A DNA stretch of 64,000 nt from assembly GCF_025264685.1 (NCBI RefSeq), contig NZ_CP073721.1, positions 4,641,001 through 4,705,000 on the forward strand. The letters are read 5' to 3'. Positions 26,582 through 34,701 of the stretch are shown in pieces. Position 1 is the stretch's first letter; the number at the start of each line of letters is the position of its first letter. The notes under the pieces were generated by a model. The model was not told the origin of the DNA. It did no database searches and saw only the letters and a list, made by a program, of their open reading frames with translations. The translations under genes were made by a program, and so were the position numbers. Origin of the DNA: Dactylosporangium roseum. Its GTDB lineage: Bacteria; Actinomycetota; Actinomycetes; Mycobacteriales; Micromonosporaceae.

Positions 26582-27799
26582 ATGCACAGTGCCATCGTGT
26601 TGATCGAGATCGGCGCGGTGATCCTGGGGCTCGGCCTGCTCGGCGCGGTCTCCGCCAGGTTCGCCGTCTCCCCGATCCCGCTGTACCTGCTGGCCGGCCT
26701 GGCGTTCGGCCATGGCGGCATCCTCCCGCTGGCCACCAGCGAGGAGTTCACCGCCACCGGCGCCGAGATCGGCGTCATCCTGCTGCTGTTCACGCTGGGC
26801 CTGGAGTACACCGCCCCGGAACTGGTCGGCACCCTGCGGCACAACTGGGTCGCCGGCCTCGTCGACCTGGTGCTCAACGCCGCCCCCGGCGTCGCCACGG
26901 CGCTCCTGCTGGGCTGGGGACCGGTCGCCGCCGTCGCTCTGGGCGGTGTGACCTACGTGACGTCGTCCGGCATCACCGCGAAGGTCCTCGCCGACCTGCA
27001 GTGGCTCGGTAACCGTGAGGTTCCGGTCGTACTGTCGCTGCTGGTCTTCGAGGACCTCACGATGGCCATGTACCTGCCCATCCTGACCGCGATGCTGGCC
27101 GGGGTCGGCCTGGTCGCCGGCCTCACCACCCTGGCCATCGCCGCCGCGACGATCACGGTGATCCTGGTCGTCGCGCTGCGCTACGGCCGCTACGTCGAGA
27201 AGTTCGTCGCCTCGCCCAACGAAGAGGTCCTGCTGCTCAAGGCCCTGGGCCTCACCGTGCTCGTCGCCGGTGTCGCCCAGCTCCTCCAGGTCTCCGCCGC
27301 CGTCGGCGCCTTCCTGGTCGGCATCGCCCTGTCCGGGCCGCTCGCCCACGCCGCACGGCAGCTCCTCACCCCGCTGCGGGACCTGTTCGCCGCGGTCTTC
27401 TTCGTCTTCTTCGGCCTGCGAACCGACCCGGCGGCGCTCCCGCCGATGCTCGGCATCGCGGTCCTGCTCGCTGTCGCCGGCGTGCTGACGAAGACCGCGA
27501 CCGGCTGGTGGGCCGCCCGCCGGGCCGGTGTCGGGACGCTCGGCCGGGCCCGGGCCGGCATCTCCCTCGTCCCGCGCGGTGAGTTCAACATCGTCATCGC
27601 CGGGCTCGCCGTCGCCGCCGGGCTCAACAATCAGATCGGCCCGCTCGCCGCCGCGTATGTGCTCGTCCTCGCCGTCACCGGCCCGATCCTGGCCCGCTCG
27701 CTGGAGCCGCTCACCCGGTGGCACAAGCACCGCCACGGCACGCCCAGCGGCGACGCTCCCACCGAGGTCGCACCGGAGGCACCGGTGCCGACACCCTGA
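26582..27799 (+). CDS. CPA2-family cation:proton antiporter (KhtU-like)
   Basis: 405 residues with about 11-12 membrane helices and Na+/H+ exchanger features: LYLLAGLAFGHGG, LLLFTLGLEYT, LLVFEDLTMAMYLP (the EDL acidic pair of CPA2 proteins), SAAVGAFLVGIALSGPLAHAARQ and SLVPRGEFNIVIAG. No RCK domain is fused; that function is supplied by the preceding gene. It probably exports K+ (or Na+) in exchange for protons. Confidence 0.9.
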   Translation: MHSAIVLIEIGAVILGLGLLGAVSARFAVSPIPLYLLAGLAFGHGGILPLATSEEFTATGAEIGVILLLFTLGLEYTAPELVGTLRHNWVAGLVDLVLNAAPGVATALLLGWGPVAAVALGGVTYVTSSGITAKVLADLQWLGNREVPVVLSLLVFEDLTMAMYLPILTAMLAGVGLVAGLTTLAIAAATITVILVVALRYGRYVEKFVASPNEEVLLLKALGLTVLVAGVAQLLQVSAAVGAFLVGIALSGPLAHAARQLLTPLRDLFAAVFFVFFGLRTDPAALPPMLGIAVLLAVAGVLTKTATGWWAARRAGVGTLGRARAGISLVPRGEFNIVIAGLAVAAGLNNQIGPLAAAYVLVLAVTGPILARSLEPLTRWHKHRHGTPSGDAPTEVAPEAPVPTP

Positions 27800-27813
27800 C
27801 CGCGTCGGGAGCG

Positions 27814-27847
27814 GGGCTGCCGTGCGGGACTCCCGGCACGGCAGCCC
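27814..27847. terminator. bidirectional hairpin between antiporter and DksA-like genes
   Basis: GGGCTGCCGTGC (27814-27825) and its perfect complement (27836-27847) enclose a 10-nt loop, 15 bp after the antiporter stop and 12 bp before the end of the convergent gene. Confidence 0.7.
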
Positions 27848-27859
27848 GCGGCCAGCTCG

Positions 27860-28183
27860 TCAGCCGTTGTGCCGGCGCTGGCAAGGCATGCAGAAGCGGG
27901 CGTGCGGCAGAATCTCCAACCGCTCCCGCGGGATGGACGCGCCGCACTGCTCGCAGGTGCCGTAGGTGCCGTCGGCGAGGCGCCGCAGCGCGCCGCTGAC
28001 CTGCTCGACGCTCTGCCGGGTGGCGGCGAGCAGCGCCACCCGGGTGTGGTCCTCGGCCGGGTCGCCGGTGTCGTCGGTGAGTTCGGTGAGCCTGGCCTTC
28101 TGCACCTCGAGCTCGTCGGCCAGTGTGGTGCGCAGCTCGGCGAGCCAGCGCAGGTCGTTGGTGTCACGGATATCGGTACTCAT
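27860..28183 (-). CDS. TraR/DksA-family zinc-finger protein
   Basis: 107 residues: an N-terminal helical hairpin (LAELRTTLADELEVQKARLTEL) and a C4 zinc finger (CEQC...CMPC), with the family segment YGTCEQCGASIPRERLEILPHARFC. Such proteins bind the secondary channel of RNA polymerase or act as general regulators. Start ATG 28183 with AAGGGA seven bases upstream. A terminator-like hairpin with T-tract lies just before this gene on the same strand. Confidence 0.9.
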   Translation of the reverse strand: MSTDIRDTNDLRWLAELRTTLADELEVQKARLTELTDDTGDPAEDHTRVALLAATRQSVEQVSGALRRLADGTYGTCEQCGASIPRERLEILPHARFCMPCQRRHNG

Positions 28184-28200
28184 GCCGAATCCCTTCGCTG

Positions 28201-28234
28201 AAAAAGAAAAGGGCCGAAGCCGGAAGCTTCGCCC
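28201..28234 (-). terminator. Rho-independent terminator just upstream of the DksA-like gene
   Basis: Reading the minus strand, GGGC-GAAGC (28234-28226), a 5-nt loop, then GCTTC-(G)-GCCC (28220-28211) forms a stem with one bulge, followed by TTTTCTTTTT (28210-28201). This is a classical intrinsic terminator, rare in such GC-rich DNA, and is 18 nt before the DksA-like start codon. It could end the upstream transcript or act as an attenuator of this gene. Confidence 0.7.
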
Positions 28235-28455
28235 TGGTGGCCGTCGTGGTGGTGAACGGATGTCCCGGGGGGCTTCGACCAGCGGGCATCGGGCTGGGCA
28301 ACCCGTGGATGAACGCCACCGCAGGCGCCGCGTGGCCTGCCCCGTCCGCGCACAGCACGGCCGGCGCCGGTGTCGCACCCGCGACGCCGGCGTGGATGAG
28401 CTGCATGGCCAACGGCATCGCCCAACCATAGGCGCACCCGGCGCGGAAACCAACG

Positions 28456-29259
28456 CTAAAAGGCGGTCGGTCGTCGGCCACGGCGGCGAGACCGCGACGA
28501 CACGCGGTGTGCGGCCGCCGCTACGAGGAGAGATGCCGCGGCGACACCCAGCATCCGGGCGGACAGCACCGCCGGCCGGGGCACCGGCGGCAGGAACGGC
28601 ACGATCCGCTCGCGCGTGGCCGGGGCGAGCACGGCGGCCGCCGTGCCCGCGGCACCGGTGGCCGCGGCCGTGCCCCAGAACAGTACGGGCCGGCGCGGGA
28701 CCGCCGGCGCCGAGCCGTGCCAGGCCGCGATGCGCCGCCGGTGACCGAGGCGGGCGGACAGCGCCAGCCAGCCGACCGCGCCCGCGGCGCTGGACGCCAG
28801 GTGCAGCGGCAGCCACATCGGCACGCCGGGCAGCGCCTCACGTGCCAGGCCGGGCAGGCCGACCCGGGTGCCGGGCACGGAGGCGTGCGTGACGTGGTCC
28901 CAGGCGACGTGGCTGGCGGCGCCGAGCAACGCCGAGCCGGCCGTGATCCACCAGGGGTGCCGCACGCCGCCGAGCGCGCCGTAGTCGCGGGCGGCGAGCG
29001 GGCCGAGGCCCGGCAGGTGCGCGGCGACGGCCGGCGCCGCCCGGCGAACGAGCCGGGCCGCGACCATGGTGGCGGGTACCGAGGCGAGCACACCCCACCA
29101 GGTGTGGCCGTAGGTGTACGGCGGGCGGCAGTCGCCCAGCGCGTACGGCAGATCCGGCGCCGCGGCCCCGATCACCAGCGCGACGCCGTCGAACCGGTCC
29201 GGCCGCCACAGCTTCAGCGGTAACACGGCAGCGGCGTGCGAGGGGAAGGTGGCCGGCAT
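28456..29259 (-). CDS. DUF4184 family membrane protein
   Basis: 267 residues. The N-terminus MPATFPSHAAAVLPL and APDLPY followed by several membrane helices and HxxxD-like HVAWDHVTHASVP match DUF4184, a family of membrane proteins resembling metal-dependent hydrolases of the YdjM/phospholipase-C type. Function unknown. The start ATG 29259 has no ribosome-binding site but has TAGAGT 7 nt upstream, indicating leaderless translation. Confidence 0.78.
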   Translation of the reverse strand: MPATFPSHAAAVLPLKLWRPDRFDGVALVIGAAAPDLPYALGDCRPPYTYGHTWWGVLASVPATMVAARLVRRAAPAVAAHLPGLGPLAARDYGALGGVRHPWWITAGSALLGAASHVAWDHVTHASVPGTRVGLPGLAREALPGVPMWLPLHLASSAAGAVGWLALSARLGHRRRIAAWHGSAPAVPRRPVLFWGTAAATGAAGTAAAVLAPATRERIVPFLPPVPRPAVLSARMLGVAAASLLVAAAAHRVSSRSRRRGRRPTAF

Positions 29260-29266
29260 GATCGTG

Positions 29267-29272
29267 ACTCTA
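29267..29272 (-). promoter_or_regulatory. leaderless-type -10 element (TAGAGT)
   Basis: TAGAGT on the minus strand is separated by 7 nt from the ATG at 29259 of the DUF4184 gene. Confidence 0.5.
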
Positions 29273-29389
29273 TCGGGGGGCCACCGGTGATCGGCGATGC
29301 CGGTGTCGCGCGACTGGATCACGAGCCCGGCACACCGCCGCGGCGGTCAGGAGCGCCTGACCCGCCGCGGCGGCCGTGCGATCGGGCGG

Positions 29390-29989
29390 CTACCAGACGT
29401 AGTTGGAGCTGCCGGCCGAGGCGGCCGGGCGCACGGGCGCGTCGGGGTCCACGGCGTATCTCACCGGTGCCGTCTCGGCGTCCTGGAACGGCGAGGCCGG
29501 GCCGAGCCCGTCGATCCCCACCTGCCGCTCCGGCTCCGCCATCGACCCGGCCGCCGGGTCATCGGCCCGTGCCGGCCGGCGCCAGCGGCGCACGCTGAGC
29601 GCCCCGACCAGCAGCAGCACCCCCAGCACCATCGCGGTGCCGGTCCGGATCGGCGCGGCCAGGTCGACGTGCCAGCCGGCCAGCGACGCGTCGTCGGCGA
29701 AGAGGTCGAGCACCCACGACGGTGACACCAGCATCATCGTGTAGCTCAACGTGTACGCCGCGCCCATCACCATCGCGCCCAGCGGCGAGAAGCGCAGCGA
29801 GCCGAGCATGCCCAGCAGCAGCCCGGCCGCGGCCAGGAACAGCAGCGGGCGGACGAAGTCGTCGGGTCGCAGTGTGCCGTTGCCGGCGTCGGCGAAGACG
29901 GCGACGGAGCGCCCCTGCCCGAGGGCCAGCAGGACCCAGGCGAGCGGAGCGACGACGAGCGCAGCGATCAGGGTCGCGAGGTGCCGCAT
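29390..29989 (-). CDS. conserved membrane protein of unknown function
   Basis: 199 residues with four predicted membrane helices (about 5-24, 48-65, 70-90, 112-132) and a hydrophilic C-terminal tail of 65 residues. The first helix begins RHLATLIAALVVAPLAWVLLALGQGR. I recognise no enzymatic motif. AGGCGG lies five bases before ATG 29989. Confidence 0.7.
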   Translation of the reverse strand: MRHLATLIAALVVAPLAWVLLALGQGRSVAVFADAGNGTLRPDDFVRPLLFLAAAGLLLGMLGSLRFSPLGAMVMGAAYTLSYTMMLVSPSWVLDLFADDASLAGWHVDLAAPIRTGTAMVLGVLLLVGALSVRRWRRPARADDPAAGSMAEPERQVGIDGLGPASPFQDAETAPVRYAVDPDAPVRPAASAGSSNYVW

Positions 29990-30593
29990 GCCGGCCGCCT
30001 ACCGGGTTCCGCATGCCGAGGCGGGCCGGTCACCCCGGCCTACTGCTGGTGCAAACATTCGTCGTCCCTTCTCTGGACAAGTGCGGATCGACGTCACCTG
30101 ACGGTGCAGTCCCACCTAAGGAGCGAAAGACCACCGCGAATTGTCCCATCTCGGCGAAGGGCGAACGAGCGCGACCCCGGCCATGGAGCGGAATCCAGGA
30201 CTCCTCTTCGGAGTCAAGGCCACGAAGGTCAGCCGGCAGCCCCGGTCAACCCGGACAGGGCCGATGATTCGCGCCCGGGGCTCGGAGGTATCGCCGCCGA
30301 GGCGCGCCCGCCGGAACGCCTCGGCGCCGCGGTCGGTGGCGGCCGTTACGCCCGGGTCGGTGTCGGCCACCCGCCGAGCGTCTACTGCGGTGTCCACCGA
30401 CGTCGACCGGTCCCACCTCGCCGATCTTGCAGTTGTGGTGCCGAGACACTCCCTGAATGCCCGGTTTGTCAGGCACCACAACTGCAAGATCAACGCGCAA
30501 CAAGCCGGCGACCGGTCGGTGCGGGTGCCGGGCCGTGCGGTCCGGCGTCACCATTGCAGGCCGTGCCACCTGTCGCCGATCGGACGGCGCGGC
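29990..30593. other. 604-bp gene-free region
   Basis: No reading frame here has a convincing start signal or protein-like composition. The only clear structure is the 20-bp-arm inverted repeat at 30423-30491. The flanking genes are both on the minus strand. Confidence 0.5.
30423..30491. repeat. long intergenic inverted repeat (20-bp perfect arms)
   Basis: GATCTTGCAGTTGTGGTGCC (30423-30442) is the exact reverse complement of 30472-30491, with a 29-nt loop. It is clearly less GC-rich than its surroundings. It stands 100 bp downstream of the SARP regulator stop. The form suggests a REP/MITE-like palindromic element; it may also stop transcription. Confidence 0.75.
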
Positions 30594-33347
30594 TCACGCC
30601 CGCAGCGTGGCGATGAGGGCGGCGGCCTCGGTCCGGGTCATCTCCAGCCCCCGCACGTAGGCGGCCGCGTGCCGCCGCGCGGGCGCGCCGTGCCGGTTGC
30701 GGTGCGCGTGGGCCCGGCCGATGTGCTGGGCCGCGAGGCCGACCCGCCGGCCGACGCCGGTGACCGCGCCCCACAGCAGCGCACCCGACTCGCCGTCGCC
30801 GGTGAGGGTCAGCGCACGCGCCAGCGACAGCGTGGTGACCAGCCAGGAGCTCACCTCCGGGGCGTTGCGCAGCCGGTCGGTGAGCGCCAGCGCGGCATGG
30901 CGGGCCTCCTCGTGCCGGGCACGGTCCAGCGCCACCTCGACACCGAGCCAGCCGGCGACGGTGACGACCCATCCGTACCCGCACGCCCGCGCCGCCCGCC
31001 GCGCCTCGGCCAGCAGTTCGGCCGCGCCGCCGAGGTCACCGGCGAGATAGCGCGCGTGGCCCGACACCATGCCGGCCTGCGCGCGCAGGTCCGGCCAGCC
31101 GCCCGCTTCCGCGGCCGCGAACGACCGCAGCGCGGCGCTCCCGGCGAGGCCGGCGTCACCGGACGCCGCGACCACGAACGACAGGCCGCAGAAGGCGTCG
31201 GCCCGCAGGTGGTCGTGCCCGGCGCGCTCCGCCTCGTCGACCGCGGCCCGTGCCTGCGTGACCGCGCCGGGCACGTCACCCGCGATCGAGCGCAGCGCGG
31301 ACAGGCCCAGCCGCGCCCGGCCGCGCGCCGCGCTCCCGGCCACCGACCGGTCCTGCCCCGCCGCAGTGAGGCTCGCGCGCAGCCAGGCGGTGCCCTCCGC
31401 CGTCGCACCGTGATGGAACCAGTACCAGGCGACACCGCCGGCGATGTCGACGGCCGCGGCGCCGTCACCGTCGGCGAGTGCCATGTTCAGCGCGGCGCGA
31501 ACGTTGCGGCGCTCCGCGTGCAGGCGGCGCAGCCAGTTCACGGCCGCATCGGTACGCAGTTCGGAGGCGGCGTCCACGGCGAGGCGGCGCAGCCAGTCCC
31601 GGTGCCGGCGCACGGTGCGGATCCGCTCGTCGTCGTCGATCAGGCCGGCGGCGTACTGTCGCAGTGGCCGGCCGAGCCGGAATCGGTGCGCGGCCCCGCC
31701 CCGCCGGTCCCGCACGACCTGAACCAGCGAGCGGTCGACCAGACGGGCGAGCCGGGCCGGGCCGGCGGGGTCGGGAGCGACCACGGCCATCGCGCCGAGA
31801 TCCCAGCCGCCGTCGAAGACGGCGAGCCGGCCCAGCAGCAGCGCGTCGTCCGGTGCGAGCGGCCCGTCGAGCGGATCCACGGCCGGGCCGAGCAGGACCG
31901 CCGGAGCCTCCCGCAGGTGCACCAGGAGGGCGGGCAGCGGCAGCGCCCGCGACAGCGTGGCGGCCTGCTCCACGGCGCGCGGGAGGCGGCCGACGGCGGC
32001 GCACACCGCGGCGACCAGCTCACGCTCAGCCGGGTCCGGCCATGCCCCGGCGGGGTCGGCGCGGTCGGCGCGGCGGCCCGGATCGGCCTCGACGGCCCGC
32101 GCGACGAACAGCTCCACGGCCGGGTCCGGCGGCAGTGCGCCCAATTCCAGCAGTACCTCGCCGGGCAGCCCGAGCGGCTCCCGGCCGGCGGCGAGCACCC
32201 GCAGCCGCGGATCCTCGTCCGTGAGCCGTCGCACCGCCGCGGCCGTCGCGGGTCCGCCACCGTCGACGACGACCAGCCGCGTGGCGGGGCCCGGCGCCGC
32301 CGGCCACAGCACCGGCGGTACGCCGGTCAGCGCGGCCTGGCGGTGGGCGTACTCCAGCACCAGGCGGCTCTTGCCGACCCCTGGCTGGCCAGTCACCGTG
32401 ACGACCCGCGCCTCCCGCAGCAGGTCGGTGACGGCCGTCAGCTCCGCCGCGCGGCCCACCAGCTCCGTCGCCGGGACCGGCAGCGGCGACCCGGCGGGTT
32501 CCGCCGGTTCGCCGGTCTTTCCGGACTCGTCGGGCCGGGCAGGTTCGGCCGCTCCGGCAGCAACCTCCAGCCGGTCGGGCAGCACCGCGTCCTGGCGCAG
32601 CATCGCCGCCTCCAGGTCCCGCAGGGCCGGTCCGGGATCCATGCCGAACCGCTCGCGCAGCGTCGACCGGGCCTCCCGCAGCACGTCCAGCGCCTCGACC
32701 CGCCGGCCCGACCGGAAGAGCGCGACGGCCAGCAACTGCCAGACCCGCTCCCGGCCGGGATGCTCACGCGCCAGGCCGGACAACTCCACGACGGCCGCCT
32801 CGTGCCGGCCCAGCCCCGTCTCGGCCGCCATCCGGTCGATCCGGGCCTGTACCCGCTGTTCCTCCAGCCGTCGCGCCGCCCGCAGCGCGAACGGGGCGTC
32901 CGGGAAGTCGGCGTAGGCGCTGCCACGCCACAGCGCCAGGGCGGTGTCCAGCGTCCCGCGCGCCGGCCCGTACCGTCCCCGGCCGACCAGCTCATGCCCC
33001 TCGGCCGCCAGGGCGGCGAACCGCTCGGCGTCGAAACAGCCCGGCGCCGGCCGTACCGCGTATCCCGCTCCCACCCGCACCAGGACCCGCGCCGGCGAGC
33101 GGGGCGGCCGGTCCGGCTCCAGCGCCCGCCGCAACCGGGCCAGATGGCTGTGCACCGTGCCCAGGGCGGTCGCCGGCGGCTCGGCGCCCCACAGCCCTTC
33201 CACGATGCGGTGGAACGGCACCTCCTGCCCACCGGCGCTGAGCAGCATGGCGAGCAGCGTCCGGGGCCGGAGGCCGCCGAGGTCGACCTGACGCTCGTCG
33301 AGCGTCACCTCCAGGGGGCCCAGCACCCCGAAGCGCGGCTCTACCAT
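30594..33347 (-). CDS. AfsR/SARP-family regulator with BTAD and NTPase domains
   Basis: 917 residues. An N-terminal OmpR-type winged helix (about 1-95; GVLGPLEV, GGLRPRTLLAMLL, GTVHSHLARLRRAL) and a bacterial transcriptional activator domain (about 100-245) are followed by an NB-ARC-like ATPase (Walker A GQPGVGKSRL) and a helical repeat C-terminus. This is the layout of large SARP regulators such as AfsR, which control antibiotic clusters or single targets. No biosynthetic cluster is nearby. ATG 33347 with GGAGGT six bases upstream is clear. Confidence 0.9.
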   Translation of the reverse strand: MVEPRFGVLGPLEVTLDERQVDLGGLRPRTLLAMLLSAGGQEVPFHRIVEGLWGAEPPATALGTVHSHLARLRRALEPDRPPRSPARVLVRVGAGYAVRPAPGCFDAERFAALAAEGHELVGRGRYGPARGTLDTALALWRGSAYADFPDAPFALRAARRLEEQRVQARIDRMAAETGLGRHEAAVVELSGLAREHPGRERVWQLLAVALFRSGRRVEALDVLREARSTLRERFGMDPGPALRDLEAAMLRQDAVLPDRLEVAAGAAEPARPDESGKTGEPAEPAGSPLPVPATELVGRAAELTAVTDLLREARVVTVTGQPGVGKSRLVLEYAHRQAALTGVPPVLWPAAPGPATRLVVVDGGGPATAAAVRRLTDEDPRLRVLAAGREPLGLPGEVLLELGALPPDPAVELFVARAVEADPGRRADRADPAGAWPDPAERELVAAVCAAVGRLPRAVEQAATLSRALPLPALLVHLREAPAVLLGPAVDPLDGPLAPDDALLLGRLAVFDGGWDLGAMAVVAPDPAGPARLARLVDRSLVQVVRDRRGGAAHRFRLGRPLRQYAAGLIDDDERIRTVRRHRDWLRRLAVDAASELRTDAAVNWLRRLHAERRNVRAALNMALADGDGAAAVDIAGGVAWYWFHHGATAEGTAWLRASLTAAGQDRSVAGSAARGRARLGLSALRSIAGDVPGAVTQARAAVDEAERAGHDHLRADAFCGLSFVVAASGDAGLAGSAALRSFAAAEAGGWPDLRAQAGMVSGHARYLAGDLGGAAELLAEARRAARACGYGWVVTVAGWLGVEVALDRARHEEARHAALALTDRLRNAPEVSSWLVTTLSLARALTLTGDGESGALLWGAVTGVGRRVGLAAQHIGRAHAHRNRHGAPARRHAAAYVRGLEMTRTEAAALIATLRA

Positions 33348-33508
33348 GCGCGTACCTCCACCGGTGATCACTACGGACACCGGGGTAGATGGCTGACGGC
33401 CGCCGAAGGTTGCGGCGCCGACCTGTCGCATGGGTTACCGCGGACCGGTCGGATCGCCGTCTGCGTGACCAGCGCCGGCACGGTATCGGCCGGGTGCGGG
33501 CGGCGCCC

Positions 33509-33889
33509 TCAGCCGGCCTGCTCGCGGCGTTCCTGGAGGCGCCGCTGCTCGCGGCGCACCTCGGCGAACAGCTCCCGCTCGCGCACCAGCCACTCCGGCG
33601 GGTCGGCGGCGAGCGCGGCGATCTGCTCGGTCGTGAGCGCCTCCGTGATGCCGGCGCGGGCGAGCGCGCTGTTGGACACCCGCAGCCGCGCGGCGACGAC
33701 GTTGCGCGGGTGAGGGCCGTCGCGGCGCAGGTCGACGAGCCACTGCGGCGGGTCGTGCCGCAGCTCGTCGAGCTCGTCCCGGGACACCAGGCGGTCCTGG
33801 AACTCCGGCGGGGTGGCCGGCAGATAGACGTCGAGCTTCGACGCCGCCGTGGCGGGCTTCATCACCTGGGACTGCTTCGGCTTGCTCAC
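33509..33889 (-). CDS. DUF5997 family protein
   Basis: 126 residues, soluble and basic. The pattern KPATAASKLDVYLPATPPEFQ...ELDELRHDPPQWLVDLRRDGPHPRNVVAARLRVS...PPEWLVRERELFAEVRREQ fits DUF5997, an actinobacterial family of unknown function. Starts at a GTG (33889) with no RBS but a TACGCT 6 nt upstream, so it is probably leaderless. It is divergent from a LysR-substrate-domain gene; I recall these two families as frequent neighbours. Confidence 0.8.
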   Translation of the reverse strand: MSKPKQSQVMKPATAASKLDVYLPATPPEFQDRLVSRDELDELRHDPPQWLVDLRRDGPHPRNVVAARLRVSNSALARAGITEALTTEQIAALAADPPEWLVRERELFAEVRREQRRLQERREQAG

Positions 33890-33947
33890 CCGGTCAGCGT
33901 AGCGACCGGGCTCCGGTACGCTGGCAAGGTCCCACGCCGGAGGTGCA
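33890..33947. promoter_or_regulatory. divergent promoter pair, two TACGCT -10 elements
   Basis: On the minus strand TACGCT (33901-33896) stands 6 nt before the DUF5997 GTG. On the plus strand a second TACGCT (33917-33922) serves the gene at 33948, which also has GGAGGT at 33939-33944. The two elements are 15 bp apart, so the promoters probably interfere with or co-regulate each other. Confidence 0.5.
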
Positions 33948-34655
33948 GTGTCCGTCACCGACAATCCCCGTCCCGCGACGTTCCGGCTGCTGGTGGTCCC
34001 CGGCGTGATCGTGGACCGATGGAGCCGCACGTGGTCGCAGCGCCGGCCGGCGACCGTCCTGGAGCTGGTGCCCGCCGAGGCCGCGGACGCTCCCGGGCGC
34101 ATGCCCTCGCACGCCGACGCCGGCCTCGTCCGGCTCCCGGTCGATCGCGACGCGCTGCATGCCATCCCGCTCTACACCGAGAAGACGGTGGTCGTGATGC
34201 CGCGCGACCACCTGCTCACCGCGGCCGACGAGCTGACCACGGCGGAGCTCGCCGAGATCGGTGCGCCCCTGCTGCGGCCGCTCGACGACGTGCTGCCCCG
34301 GACCGAGGAGCCGCCCGCCGCCGAGGACCGCCCCGCGACGACGGCCGCCGCCGTCGAGCTCGTCGCCGCCGGTGCCGGCCTTCTCGTCGTGCCGCAGTCC
34401 CTGGCCCGGTTGCACCACCGGCGCGACCTCACGTACCGCGTCGTCACCGACGCCCCGGCGTCGTCGGTCGCGCTCGCCTGGCCGCGCGACGGCCACACCG
34501 ACCTGGTCGAGGAGATGATCGGCATCGTCCGGGGCCGGACCGCGAACAGCACCCGCGGACGCTCCCAGCCGCAGGCGGCGCCGGAGCGGCCCGCTCGCAA
34601 GCCGGCGGGCGGCACACGCCGGGCCGGCCCGCACCCGCGCCGGCGCGGCCGCTGA
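33948..34655 (+). CDS. LysR substrate-binding-domain protein lacking the HTH
   Basis: 235 residues. It resembles the effector domain of LysR-type regulators (DAGLVRLPVDRDALHAIPLYTEKTVVVMPRDHLLTAADELTTAEL, and AGAGLLVVPQSLARL) but has no N-terminal winged helix: only about 20 residues precede the domain. The tail is Pro/Arg-rich and basic (last 50 residues), so it may bind nucleic acid or protein that way. It could sequester a ligand or pair with the divergent DUF5997 protein. Start GTG 33948. Confidence 0.78.
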   Translation: MSVTDNPRPATFRLLVVPGVIVDRWSRTWSQRRPATVLELVPAEAADAPGRMPSHADAGLVRLPVDRDALHAIPLYTEKTVVVMPRDHLLTAADELTTAELAEIGAPLLRPLDDVLPRTEEPPAAEDRPATTAAAVELVAAGAGLLVVPQSLARLHHRRDLTYRVVTDAPASSVALAWPRDGHTDLVEEMIGIVRGRTANSTRGRSQPQAAPERPARKPAGGTRRAGPHPRRRGR

Positions 34656-34701
34656 CGCCGCCCGAAGCCGGGCCTCACGACGGGCCCGCACCCCTGGCGG
34701 C

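Noticed and set aside
27784..27797. 14-nt match to the arm of the 25779-25841 repeat at the end of the antiporter gene
   Set aside because: It is inside coding sequence for a Pro/Val-rich tail and has no partner arm; chance or a codon effect is enough to explain it as a separate feature.
28164..28481. 105-codon minus-strand frame upstream of the DksA-like gene
   Set aside because: No RBS, low-complexity Ala/Pro composition, and it runs through the terminator hairpin. Kept only as a possible leader in the findings.
30116..30493. Minus-strand frame in the 29990-30593 gap
   Set aside because: It starts inside the palindrome arm and shows no domain or RBS.
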